Both the position numbers and the translations under genes were made by a program. Below the pieces are notes generated by a model. The model worked only from the letters and a program-made list of their open reading frames with translations, was not told where the DNA came from and did no database searches. From JBBDWJ01 sp040902925 (lineage in GTDB: Bacteria > Acidobacteriota > Terriglobia > Bryobacterales > UBA6623): a stretch of DNA of 11,612 nt. The stretch is taken from contig JBBDWJ010000342.1 in the NCBI GenBank assembly GCA_040902925.1, positions 1 through 11,612 on the forward strand, in the 5' to 3' direction. Within the stretch, counting starts at the first letter, position 1; each line of letters opens with the position of its first letter. Below, piece by piece: positions 1-6,821 of the stretch.

Positions 1-458
1 TCGCGCGTCCGGTTCCGCACGAGTTCGTCCAGCGCCCGGTCGAGGCAGTCGGCGAGCGCGTTCTGCAGCGCGGTTTTTTGCGCCTCTCCGAGTTCGGCGT
101 CGTCGAGCGAAATGGCTCCGGGAACACGCAGCATGGCATTCAGATCGGGATCGGCGGTGATACCCTGCTGCCGCGCCAGCTCGCGGTAGCTTTCGAGGTA
201 GGCCTCCACCAGCGGCCGGTTCACGCGCAGCGTCTCTGCCTTGGAGTGCCAGCGAAGGTTCGCGGAAATCTGCAGTTGGCCACGGGTGACCTGCTGCTTG
301 ATGCGCTCTCGAATCAGGGCTTCCAGCACCTCGATATCGGGAGGCACGCGCAGTTGCAAATCGAGAAAGCGGTGATTGACGCTGCGAATCGTCAGCGTCA
401 GCGACAGCTCTTCCCCTTCGGACTGGACCCGGGCGTAGCCTGTCATGCTGGCGGCCAT
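1..458 (-). CDS. yicC: YicC/YloC-family endoribonuclease, N-terminal part (cut by the left edge)
   Basis: The minus strand reads MAASMTGYARVQ and continues in frame to position 1. The 'S-M-T-x-Y-x-R' opening is the hallmark of the YicC N-terminal domain. Further support is the stretch SVNHRFLDLQLRVPP (about residues 27-41) and the helical ending LDRALDELVRNRT. Family members are about 290 residues long, so roughly the second half lies outside the window. E. coli YicC is an endoribonuclease acting on RNA in the cytoplasm; that is family knowledge. Two starts are possible, ATG at 458 and ATG at 446. I chose 458 because homologues carry a few residues before SMT. Neither has a clear Shine-Dalgarno site, and an in-frame TAA directly precedes 458. 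It lies 151 nt downstream of msbA on the same strand, so shared transcription is possible but unproven. Confidence 0.9.
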   Translation of the reverse strand, partial: MAASMTGYARVQSEGEELSLTLTIRSVNHRFLDLQLRVPPDIEVLEALIRERIKQQVTRGQLQISANLRWHSKAETLRVNRPLVEAYLESYRELARQQGITADPDLNAMLRVPGAISLDDAELGEAQKTALQNALADCLDRALDELVRNRTR

Positions 459-609
459 AGTTTATTGCGGTGGCGTCGCTATCAAGCTCTCGGCAACTTG
501 GTCCCTAATCGAACAGACCCCAACGATCCCGGGCCAGCCGCCTCTAGCGACTGCACACCTTTACCAACACCTGGCCCTTGAAGCCGGGACTGGAACCTCC
601 AAGGATACC

Positions 610-2424
610 CTACCCCCGGACTTCTTCAAACGATTGCAGCTCGAAAAGCCGCCGGTAGCGTGAGCAGGTTCGCAGCAGGCCATCGTGTTTGCCGATGTCG
701 AGAATCCGGCCGGCTTCGAGGACCACGATCTTGTCGGCGCTGCGGATCGTCGAGAGGCGGTGCGCGCTGATAATCACGGTGCGGCCCTGCATCAGGTTGC
801 CGAGCGCTTTCTGCACCAGGCGTTCGGATTCACTGTCGAGATGGGAGGTCGCTTCGTCGAGAATCAGGATCGGCGCGTTCTTCAGCAGCGCGCGGGCGAT
901 CGCGATGCGCTGCCGCTGCCCGCCGCTGAGCCGCTGCCCGCGCTCGCCCAGGGGGGATTCATAACCTTCCGGCATCGCTTCGATGAACTCGTCGGCAATC
1001 GCCATGCGCGCCGCTTGTTCGACCGCCTGGCGGGAAATATCGGGGCGGCCGTAGGCGATGTTTTTCGAGACCGTGTCGTCGAACAGAAACGTTTCCTGGG
1101 TGACGATGGCGATCTGATCCCGCAAAGACCGGAGCGACACGTCACGAACGTTGCGGCCGTCGATGAGGATGCGCCCTTCGCCGGCATCGAAGAACCGCGG
1201 CAGCAGGTTGGTCAGCGTGGTTTTCCCCGCGCCGCTCGCCCCGACGATCGCCACGACCTCGCCGGCCTTGACCTCGAGATTGATATCGCTCAGCGCGGGG
1301 TGGCTGCTGTCGGGATAGCGAAACGAAACGCCCTGGAACTCGATGGCGCGAGCGAACGGCTGCATTGTGGCGGCGTCGGGGGCTTCGGGCACGTCGTGGG
1401 GATGCGAGGTGTACTCCAGCACCCGCTGGGCGGAACCGAGCGCCTGCTGGAAGATGTTGTAAATGCCGTTGAGCCGCTTGACCGGCTGATAGAGCATCAG
1501 CAGCGCCACGACGAAGGTGGTGAATTGCCCAGCCGTCATCTGATCGGCCTTGATCTGATCGCGCACGTATGTCAGCAGCACGACGATTGTCACGGCCCCA
1601 AAAATTTCGATCAGCGGCGAGGCAATGGCCTGCTGGCGGACATAGCGCAGATTGCTGCGGAACAGGCGCGCGGCGGCTTCCCGAAAGCGCCCGATCTCGA
1701 AATCCTCCATCGAGAACGCCTTGACGACGCGATTGCCCGAAATGGTTTCCTGCAGAATCTGCGTCATGTCGGCGAGCTCATCCTGGGCCCGGCGCGTGGT
1801 GGTGCGGATCATCCGGCCAAGGCGTGAAGTGGGCAGCAACACGAAAGGCAGCACCGTGAGACTGACCGCGGCGAGCTTCCAATCGGTCTGCAGCAGCACC
1901 CACAGCAACGCCGTCGCAATGAAGGTTTGCCGCAGGAAGTCCGCCAGAATGTGGGAAAAGGCGATCTGGATTTTTTCGATGTCGCTAATCAACGACGAGA
2001 TGAGCCGGCCGGTATGCTGCTTCTGGAAAAAGGCCGGCGACTGGTGCAGCACGACCTTATAGACATCGTTGCGGAGATCGCGCACGGCCGCGAAGCCGAC
2101 GTAGTTGACCAGAAAGTTGCCGAAGAAATCGCACAGGCCCTTCAAAACGAACGCCCCGAGGATGCCGATTGCCACCATCGTCCAAACGTTGTGGACCTCA
2201 TTCGGCAGTAGGTCGTCGAGGTAGACCGCGCCAAGCAAGGGCGCTTTGTAGAGCAGCACCGGCGCTTCGGGCGACTGAGGGTTGAGCACGCGGTCAAAGA
2301 CCGGCTCGATCAGAACCGCCACCACGCCGTGGCATGCGCCGACGATCGCCATCAACAGGACGGCGGCGAGGATTCGAGGGGTGTACGGGCGGGCGTAACG
2401 CAGAAGGTGCAGCAACTCGTTCAT
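610..2424 (-). CDS. msbA: MsbA-type lipid A/lipid exporter, ABC transporter with fused membrane and ATPase domains
   Basis: This 604-residue protein has the normal length and order of an ABC half-transporter that works as a homodimer in the inner membrane. Residues about 1-330 form the membrane domain, with hydrophobic spans near 17-40, 83-110, 160-200 and 270-312. Residues about 360-600 are the ATPase: Walker A GASGAGKTT (395-403), Q-loop Q443, signature LSGGQ (499-503), Walker B ILILDE (519-524), D-loop SHLD (527-530) and switch histidine H555. All catalytic residues are present. MsbA proteins flip lipid A-core across the inner membrane. The heptosyltransferase-like gene 15 nt upstream on the same strand supports a role in outer-membrane glycolipid export. 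ATG at 2424 has no strong ribosome site, which suggests translational coupling to the upstream gene. A general multidrug or lipid exporter of the same family remains possible. Confidence 0.88.
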   Translation of the reverse strand: MNELLHLLRYARPYTPRILAAVLLMAIVGACHGVVAVLIEPVFDRVLNPQSPEAPVLLYKAPLLGAVYLDDLLPNEVHNVWTMVAIGILGAFVLKGLCDFFGNFLVNYVGFAAVRDLRNDVYKVVLHQSPAFFQKQHTGRLISSLISDIEKIQIAFSHILADFLRQTFIATALLWVLLQTDWKLAAVSLTVLPFVLLPTSRLGRMIRTTTRRAQDELADMTQILQETISGNRVVKAFSMEDFEIGRFREAAARLFRSNLRYVRQQAIASPLIEIFGAVTIVVLLTYVRDQIKADQMTAGQFTTFVVALLMLYQPVKRLNGIYNIFQQALGSAQRVLEYTSHPHDVPEAPDAATMQPFARAIEFQGVSFRYPDSSHPALSDINLEVKAGEVVAIVGASGAGKTTLTNLLPRFFDAGEGRILIDGRNVRDVSLRSLRDQIAIVTQETFLFDDTVSKNIAYGRPDISRQAVEQAARMAIADEFIEAMPEGYESPLGERGQRLSGGQRQRIAIARALLKNAPILILDEATSHLDSESERLVQKALGNLMQGRTVIISAHRLSTIRSADKIVVLEAGRILDIGKHDGLLRTCSRYRRLFELQSFEEVRG

Positions 2425-2439
2425 TACAGTAGGGAAGCG

Positions 2440-3516
2440 TCACGCCGGCGCCTGGTTTGAGTCATCCGGCTGGTCTGGGCCATCTCCTTGATTATGAGGC
2501 TTTTCGTACAGCAGGCGCTCGATGGCGGCGCAAACCGCGGCGACTTCCACCGAGAGGATACAACGCGGCTCGTCGAAAGCGTAACAGCGGTCGCCCGCGC
2601 AGGGTTTGCAATCCCAATCCGTTTCCACCACGGCGTGAGGCGACTTCCAAGGGCGCCAGGCTTTGGAGTTCGACGACCCGAAAATGACGACCGCCGGCAC
2701 TCCGAACGCGGCGGCGATGTGCGCCGGGCCCGAATCGTTGCCGACGAACAAGCTTGCGCCGGCGACGAGCGATTGTAACCAGTCGAGGGGCCTGCCCGCA
2801 AAGCCGGTGAGGCCGGGGAACTGCTTGAAAACGGCCTCTTCGCCGGGGCCGGCGAGAACTATCGGTTCCAGCCCGCGGCCACGCAGGTATTCCGCTACCT
2901 GGCCAAAACGCTCCGCCGCCCATTGCTTGGTGAAATACGCCGCGGTGACGTGGAGAACGGCGTAGGGCCGGCTGATTTCGAGCGGCGGCTTTATTGGTTC
3001 GGCGCGGAGCCGCGCTCTTGGAATTTCCGACCGGGGGACCCCAAGATGGAAGACCGCCGACGCGAGATGCTCAGCGGTGTGCACCGGGTCGTTTGTCGCG
3101 CGGCCGAGGACTTCCTGCGCGCGCGGGATGCTCACGTTGTAGATGAACCGGTTGCGGTAGTGCCCAAAGCCGGCGCGGAAGCGTGCATTCGATAGCGCTG
3201 TCAGCCAAGCGCTGGTCGAGCCGCCGTGAAGATTCAGGCAGAGCTGCGGCCTTTCGCTCCGGATTTCGCGAAGCAGCTTGGATTTTTCCGCCAGCCCGGC
3301 GGTTTGGGAAATGCTGAGGACTCGCGCGACGTCCGGGTTGCCGGTCAGCAGTTGGTCGAATGGCCGTTCGAGGACGGCGATGATCCGCAGATCTGGCCGG
3401 GCTTGCTTCAGGAGAGCCAGGGCCGGCGTGGTGAGAACCGTGTCTCCCAGCGACCGCAGGCGGATGACTACGACCGCGGCTTGTGCGGGAAGCTGGGCTA
3501 GGATGCCGGTTTTCAA
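2440..3516 (-). CDS. Glycosyltransferase family 9 (heptosyltransferase-like)
   Basis: This 358-residue protein matches the ADP-heptose:LPS heptosyltransferase family (GT9, GT-B fold). The N-terminal nucleotide-fold opening VVVIRLRSLGDTVLTTPAL lies at residues 15-33. The C-terminal donor-site block VGNDSGPAHIAAAFGVPAVVIFG lies at 258-280, with D261, S262, G263 and H266 conserved. Four cysteines at 303, 306, 311 and 319 (C-x2-C-x4-C-x7-C) follow, as in many GT9 proteins, and could hold a metal or disulfides. The tail (about 340-358) is polar and probably disordered. The start is TTG at 3516, the only initiator between an in-frame stop and the conserved opening, with no clear Shine-Dalgarno site. 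Family members add heptose to the LPS inner core on the cytoplasmic face of the inner membrane. Placement directly before msbA supports glycolipid assembly. The exact acceptor (waaC, waaF or other) cannot be told. Confidence 0.88.
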   Translation of the reverse strand: MKTGILAQLPAQAAVVVIRLRSLGDTVLTTPALALLKQARPDLRIIAVLERPFDQLLTGNPDVARVLSISQTAGLAEKSKLLREIRSERPQLCLNLHGGSTSAWLTALSNARFRAGFGHYRNRFIYNVSIPRAQEVLGRATNDPVHTAEHLASAVFHLGVPRSEIPRARLRAEPIKPPLEISRPYAVLHVTAAYFTKQWAAERFGQVAEYLRGRGLEPIVLAGPGEEAVFKQFPGLTGFAGRPLDWLQSLVAGASLFVGNDSGPAHIAAAFGVPAVVIFGSSNSKAWRPWKSPHAVVETDWDCKPCAGDRCYAFDEPRCILSVEVAAVCAAIERLLYEKPHNQGDGPDQPDDSNQAPA

Positions 3517-3561
3517 GGAGCGTTACTGGGAGCACCGGAAGGGTGTGGAAAAGGGCGAATC

Positions 3562-3637
3562 AGCCGCAGATGGACGCAGATGGACGCGGATAAGTCATTC
3601 GTTTTCCATCTGCGTTTATCTGCGTTCATCTGCGGCT
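3562..3637. repeat. Large imperfect inverted repeat built of GCAGATGRAC units
   Basis: Two 30-nt arms (3562-3591 and 3608-3637) flank a 16-nt centre. Each arm is built from a roughly 10-nt unit, GCAGATGRAC in the left arm and its complement in the right. The arms differ at four positions. In all four the left arm has G opposite a T in the right arm, so a plus-strand RNA would pair along the full 30 bp with four G-U wobbles. I recall similar 'GCAGATGAACGCAGAT' palindromes as dispersed intergenic elements in Acidobacteria and some other phyla. Its role here is unknown. Confidence 0.8.
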
Positions 3638-3793
3638 CAGAGTTCTTCAGCAGCCTGCGGGCGCGCTTACTTGTGATTGGCCTTCATCGCACCGCGCAGA
3701 GCCGCAGTTGCGGCCGGACAGTCCCGGCCGTCGCTACTTTGTCGCGGCCAGACAGGGCCGGTCGAGAAGCCAAACAGGGCCGGCAGACACGGA

Positions 3794-3815
3794 GGACAGA
3801 CAAGATTGTCTGTCC
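3794..3815. repeat. Perfect palindrome GGACAGACAA-ga-TTGTCTGTCC just after the aldolase stop
   Basis: Two 10-nt arms are exact reverse complements around a 2-nt centre; as RNA this gives a 9-bp stem with a 4-nt loop. It begins 3 nt past the stop codon of the minus-strand aldolase gene. It could therefore end or protect that transcript, but no U-tract follows, so a classical intrinsic terminator is not supported. It may belong to a dispersed repeat family. Confidence 0.7.
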
Positions 3816-3818
3816 CAC

Positions 3819-4469
3819 TCAGGCCCGCGCCTTTTTTGCCTCTGCTAGAAACTGCCGGGCGTTCTCTTCGATGACCTCGTACCGCCCGTCGGCCATGGCT
3901 TGCTTGTCGCAGAGCTCCGAGCCCACCGCTACCGCGCTGGCGCCGGCCGCGAAAAACTCGCCTACGTTGTCGATCCGCACTCCGCCGGTCGGGACCATCG
4001 GCACCTGGGGCAACGGCGCCTTGAGCGCTTTGATGTACTTTGGCCCGCCTACATTGCCGCACGGAAAGATCTTGACCAGGTCGGCGCCGGCCTCCCACGC
4101 CGTCATTACTTCGGTGGGCGTCAGCGCCCCCGGCATGATCGGCTTGCCGTAGCGGTGGCAGATCTCAATCGTTTTGAGGTTCAGACACGGCGTTACGAAG
4201 AACTCCGCGCCCGCCAGCATGCAACTACGGGCCGTCTCCGGGTCGAGCACCGAACCGGCTCCGACCAGCATCTCGTCGCCGAACTCGTCGCTGATCTTCT
4301 CGATCACACGGATCGCCCCGGGGACCGTCATGGTCACCTCGAGCGCACGCAACCCGGCGCGGCTGATCGCCTTGGCCGCCTGCAGCGCCTTGTCAGCGGA
4401 GTCAGCCCGCACGATCGGGACGATGCCGATGGCGAGTATGGAATTCAGGGAATTTGCTTTGGTGCTCAT
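3819..4469 (-). CDS. eda: KDPG/KHG aldolase (2-dehydro-3-deoxy-phosphogluconate / 4-hydroxy-2-oxoglutarate aldolase)
   Basis: At 216 residues this is a standard-length class I aldolase with a single (beta/alpha)8 domain. The conserved blocks occur in order: IVPIVRAD (16-23), catalytic glutamate E44 in ALEVTMT, phosphate/substrate loop GAGSVLD (70-76), FVTPC (91-95), Schiff-base lysine K133 in LVKIFPCGNVGG, and phosphate-binding TGG (161-163). The enzyme splits 2-keto-3-deoxy-6-phosphogluconate into pyruvate and glyceraldehyde-3-phosphate in the cytoplasm, the last step of the Entner-Doudoroff and hexuronate routes. ATG at 4469 starts the family's usual N-terminus; the nearest AAGG is about 12 nt upstream. 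The gene is divergent from an IolB-type isomerase 120 nt away, which suggests a shared sugar-acid catabolic function and a shared control region. Related aldolases for 2-keto-3-deoxy-6-phosphogalactonate have the same fold and cannot be excluded. Confidence 0.92.
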   Translation of the reverse strand: MSTKANSLNSILAIGIVPIVRADSADKALQAAKAISRAGLRALEVTMTVPGAIRVIEKISDEFGDEMLVGAGSVLDPETARSCMLAGAEFFVTPCLNLKTIEICHRYGKPIMPGALTPTEVMTAWEAGADLVKIFPCGNVGGPKYIKALKAPLPQVPMVPTGGVRIDNVGEFFAAGASAVAVGSELCDKQAMADGRYEVIEENARQFLAEAKKARA

Positions 4470-4540
4470 GCTGGCGGCTGGACCTTCAAATCGTTAAACT
4501 ACCAGAGGAATCGTATCGGGCACAATCGACCCGCCGCCCC

Positions 4541-4566
4541 TGGGCTGAAGCCCGCGGCCCACCCCC
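4541..4566. repeat. Short palindromic element TGGGCTGAAGCCC in the iolB leader
   Basis: GGGC-TGAA-GCCC (4542-4553) forms a small hairpin, followed by GCGGCCCACC. It lies in the 120-nt divergent region, about 37 nt before the iolB-type start. I recall the sequence type (a 'GGGCTGAAGCCC' core with a GCGGCCCACC flank) as a recurring intergenic element in acidobacterial genomes. Whether it regulates iolB is unknown. Confidence 0.45.
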
Positions 4567-4589
4567 CGAAACAGGTAGAGGTAAAAAAC

Positions 4590-5408
4590 GTGATCCTGCA
4601 CACTCGATCTCCGCTCAAAGGCCCGGGAATCTATCCCATTGTCGAGCGGGGCAACCAGCTTCAGCATCTCTCGTTTCAAGTCGTCGAGCTCGGCGGCTCG
4701 CTGAAAGAGTTTTTGGCCGAGAGCGGCGAGGAGGAACTGGCCGTCGATTTCTACTCCGGTGCGGTGCGCGTTCAAGTGCGGTCCTCGGCGGGCGATCTGT
4801 CGATGGACACCCAGCCGCGGTCGTCGCTGCGGGAAGCGGGCGAAATGCTCTACGTTCCCTCCGGGGCGAGCCTGAAGATCACGTTGCTGAGCGAAGGGGC
4901 GCGGCTGAGCATCTCTGGCGCGTTGGGCAAGGCGGGCGCGGAGCCAAAATTCATCAGCCGCGACCAGGTTGTGACCCAACGGGTCGGCCGCGGCAACTGG
5001 CAGCGTACCGTCCATACGCATATCGCCGACAATGTGGATGCGGCTCACCTGATTGTCGGGGAAACCGTGAACGACCCCGGCTGCTGGTCAAGCTGCCCGC
5101 CTCACAAGCACGACCGCGACAACCCGCCCTCGGAAGTGCCCATGGAAGAGGTATATTTTTTCCAGCTCGAGCCGCGGGAAGGGTTCGGGTTCATGCGGGT
5201 CTATTCCGATCCGGCCGACGAGCGAGAGGCCTTCGACGAGGCGATCGCGGTGCAGGACGGCGATACCGTTATCATTCCGAGGGGCTATCACCCGGTGGTG
5301 GCGTTTCCCGGTTACACGCTGAACTACACGTGGGCGCTGGCCGGCGACGGGCGCAAATACGGCGCTTGGTCAGACGATCCGCGCTACTCGTGGATCAAGC
5401 AAAGCTGA
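4590..5408 (+). CDS. iolB: 5-deoxy-glucuronate isomerase (IolB family)
   Basis: The 272-residue product has the length of IolB (about 270) and its double-cupin layout. The C-terminal cupin holds the metal ligands in conserved settings: SSCPPHKHDRDN (H172, H174), EEVYFFQLEP (E187) and IIPRGYHPV (H234). The region VGRGNWQRTVH (132-142) also matches the family. IolB converts 5-deoxy-D-glucuronate to 2-deoxy-5-keto-D-gluconate in myo-inositol breakdown. The frame is open far upstream because it shadows the opposite-strand aldolase. The start is set at GTG 4590 because it gives the family length, follows the purine-rich run ggtagaggtaaaaaac, and the conserved N-terminus begins there. No other iol gene is in the window; the neighbour is a KDPG aldolase. 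A use in uronate breakdown, like the related isomerase KduI, is therefore an alternative. Sequence similarity still favours IolB. Confidence 0.88.
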   Translation: MILHTRSPLKGPGIYPIVERGNQLQHLSFQVVELGGSLKEFLAESGEEELAVDFYSGAVRVQVRSSAGDLSMDTQPRSSLREAGEMLYVPSGASLKITLLSEGARLSISGALGKAGAEPKFISRDQVVTQRVGRGNWQRTVHTHIADNVDAAHLIVGETVNDPGCWSSCPPHKHDRDNPPSEVPMEEVYFFQLEPREGFGFMRVYSDPADEREAFDEAIAVQDGDTVIIPRGYHPVVAFPGYTLNYTWALAGDGRKYGAWSDDPRYSWIKQS

Positions 5409-5415
5409 ACGCGGA

Positions 5416-5453
5416 TGGCGGCTGCCGCCAGGTAGGACAGGTGCTCCCACCTG
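5416..5453. repeat. Two adjacent hairpins just after iolB
   Basis: TGGCGG-CTG-CCGCCA (5416-5430) is a perfect 6-bp hairpin starting 7 nt after the iolB stop. CAGGTG-CTCC-CACCTG (5438-5453) follows within the sequence ggacaggtgctcccacctgcc. They could end or stabilise the iolB mRNA, but no T-tract follows either one. The second resembles the GACAGGCG palindrome at 5586-5605 and may be a diverged copy of the same repeat family. Confidence 0.55.
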
Positions 5454-5565
5454 CCGTCGCGGAGCGGCGGCTTTCGCGGAGCAAGCTAAAGGCGACACCC
5501 GTTAAGAGAAGCCGCAAGACCGGTAGTATCGCCGCGGCAGTGCGTCGCTGACGCCTCGGGCAGAG

Positions 5566-5605
5566 CCGCCGCCTTTCGGGCGGCGGACAGGCGAGAGCGC
5601 CTGTC
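5566..5605. repeat. Two abutting perfect hairpins at the 3' end of the redox gene
   Basis: CCGCCGCC-TTTCG-GGCGGCGG (5566-5586) and GACAGGCG-AGAG-CGCCTGTC (5586-5605) abut each other, each with an 8-bp perfect stem. They lie between the convergent ends of iolB and the minus-strand redox gene, whose stop is at 5610-5612. They may act as a bidirectional transcript end, although no U-run is seen. The GACAGGCG element is of a type I recall as dispersed in acidobacterial intergenic DNA. Confidence 0.6.
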
Positions 5606-5609
5606 GCTA

Positions 5610-6692
5610 CTATTGCGCTCCTGCCTTCCTGCGAATCTCTTCCGGCGCGCGTGTGCGGTCGTGCTCCTCGAAGCGGAAGGTCCACTCCAAGGGAATCGTC
5701 TTCGGCAGGAAGCAAATCTTGTCGTCACAGGCCTGGTATCGGAACGATCCCCTTACCAGCAACTCACCCTTCTCGTTGAGTAGGTGCTGAATTTCTTTGG
5801 GCTGCCCAACCAGAATGTCTCGCACGACCCGAAACCGGCCCTGGTAGACCGGCACGGTTTCATTGATCGCGGGCAGGTGCAGCATCTCCGATTCGGGATA
5901 ACTCGCCGGAAAACCGGCAAGCCCCGAAACCTCTTCCATGGTCCATTCGATCGGGATGTACCCTTTGACCCCGGGAGCGTAGACGTGCATTTTGTCCTTG
6001 AGATCGACCTCAAGCACTAGCGCCAGCCGGTTGCCGCCGCGCACGATCTCATCGCTGGCTGAAGAGGCCAGGGTGAGATGGTCGGTCTCGATCTCGGTCC
6101 GTTTCGCGCCCGTATCCACTCCCAAGGTCCGGATCAGGATCTGACCCGCCGTGTAGCGGTCAGCGTATTTTTCCTCGAAGAATTTAGCCTTGACGACGCC
6201 ATCCTTATCGATCAGGTAGTCGCCCGGGTTGGGAATGCCGTGGAACTGGTGATCTTTCGGGACGGTCTCGTTCAGGATTCCGAACGCCCGGATCACCTCC
6301 GATTGCGGGTCGGAGAGCAGCGTGATCTTCACGCCGGTACGCTGCGCGAAGTTCTCGAGCACCGCCACGGGATCGAAGCTAAGCGCGGCGACTTTAATGC
6401 CGCGTTTTTCAAACTCTTCGCGTTTCCGGTCCAGCTGCACGAGCTGGCTCTTGCAGTAAGGTCACCAGTCCGCTGAGCGGTAGAACAGCAGCAGCAGCCC
6501 GTTGGGGCCGCGCAGCGTTTCGAAGGTCTGGCGGCGGCCGGCCTGGTCCACAACCTCGAAGGCGGGGATTTTTTTCCCCACCGCGGGTCCTGTGGACGGC
6601 GGCTTGTTTTCAGATTGAGCGCTCATCATGCCTGGAGCGAGCGCTAACGCGCCGATCGCCAGAATTCGCCCGATATGTTTCGACAAAACCAC
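5610..6692 (-). CDS. Predicted exported selenoprotein: AhpC/TSA-like redoxin (U-x-x-C) fused to a DsbD-alpha-like domain
   Basis: The gene is read through one in-frame UGA (6464-6462), giving 360 residues with selenocysteine at position 77. Upstream lie a hydrophobic signal sequence (about 3-26, ending GMMSAQS) and the start of a redoxin domain (PAVGKKIPAFEVVDQAG, then LLLLFYRSADW). The UGA replaces the first cysteine of CxxC, giving SADW-Sec-PYCKSQL (C80). The domain continues without a break to about 190 (VAALSFDP, FGILNE, GDYLIDKDGVV). Residues about 201-341 resemble the DsbD N-terminal domain, with HVYAPG, FRYQACDDKICFLP (C322, C327) and PLEWTF. Start GTG 6692 is chosen because GGAG lies 6 nt upstream; TTG 6704 is the alternative. 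A SECIS-like hairpin follows the UGA (6431-6447). The expected role is thiol-disulfide or peroxide chemistry outside the inner membrane. It lies 129 nt after the sigma/anti-sigma pair. A nonsense mutation or base error is the alternative, made less likely by the UGA's exact position and the intact downstream frame. Confidence 0.82.
6431..6447 (-). promoter_or_regulatory. Candidate bacterial SECIS element
   Basis: In the mRNA the UGA is followed by 14 nt and then by CCAGCU-CGUGC-AGCUGG: a perfect 6-bp stem with a 5-nt loop. Bacterial SECIS hairpins lie inside the coding frame directly after the UGA, with a G among the first two loop bases about 16-37 nt from the UGA. Here G is the second loop base, 22 nt after the UGA, so the placement fits. 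A competing fold, CTGCA (6456-6452) with TGCAG (6439-6435), exists and should be weighed by energy. Confidence 0.65.
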
Positions 6693-6821
6693 TCTGAACT
6701 CCAATCAGTCTCTTGCTCTTTGAGGCGACTCGCCCGCGGCGAGGTTACTCTCGGCCGGGCATTCGATGTTGGCCGACCGGGGCCGCCCAAGACCAGGGTC
6801 GCGACGCCATGTGAGAAACGC

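Larger units (their letters stand above)
3517..3818. other. Gene-free stretch with palindromic repeats
   Basis: About 300 bases between the GT9 start and the aldolase stop hold no convincing gene. They carry the GCAGAT inverted repeat (3562-3637), a 10-bp direct repeat acagggccgg (3752-3761 and 3774-3783) and the GACAGACAA palindrome (3794-3815). I see no clear sigma-70 promoter for the GT9 gene here. Confidence 0.6.

Noticed and set aside
685..1827. 380-residue plus-strand open frame
   Set aside because: It runs antisense through the ATPase and membrane domains of msbA and has no recognisable motif; it is a GC-rich shadow frame.
3900..4589. N-terminal extension of the iolB frame (open from 3900)
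   Set aside because: This part is the reverse-strand shadow of the KDPG aldolase. The IolB family length and conserved N-terminus fit a start at GTG 4590.
5610..6704. Pseudogene with a nonsense codon
   Set aside because: The UGA falls exactly on the redox cysteine position, the partner cysteine is kept, a SECIS-like stem follows and about 280 downstream residues show no decay. It remains the main alternative.
6743..6748. GTAACC (minus strand) upstream of the selenoprotein gene as a second ECF -35 element
   Set aside because: Sixteen bases further on the sequence is GCCTC, not CGAA, so the second half of the motif is missing.
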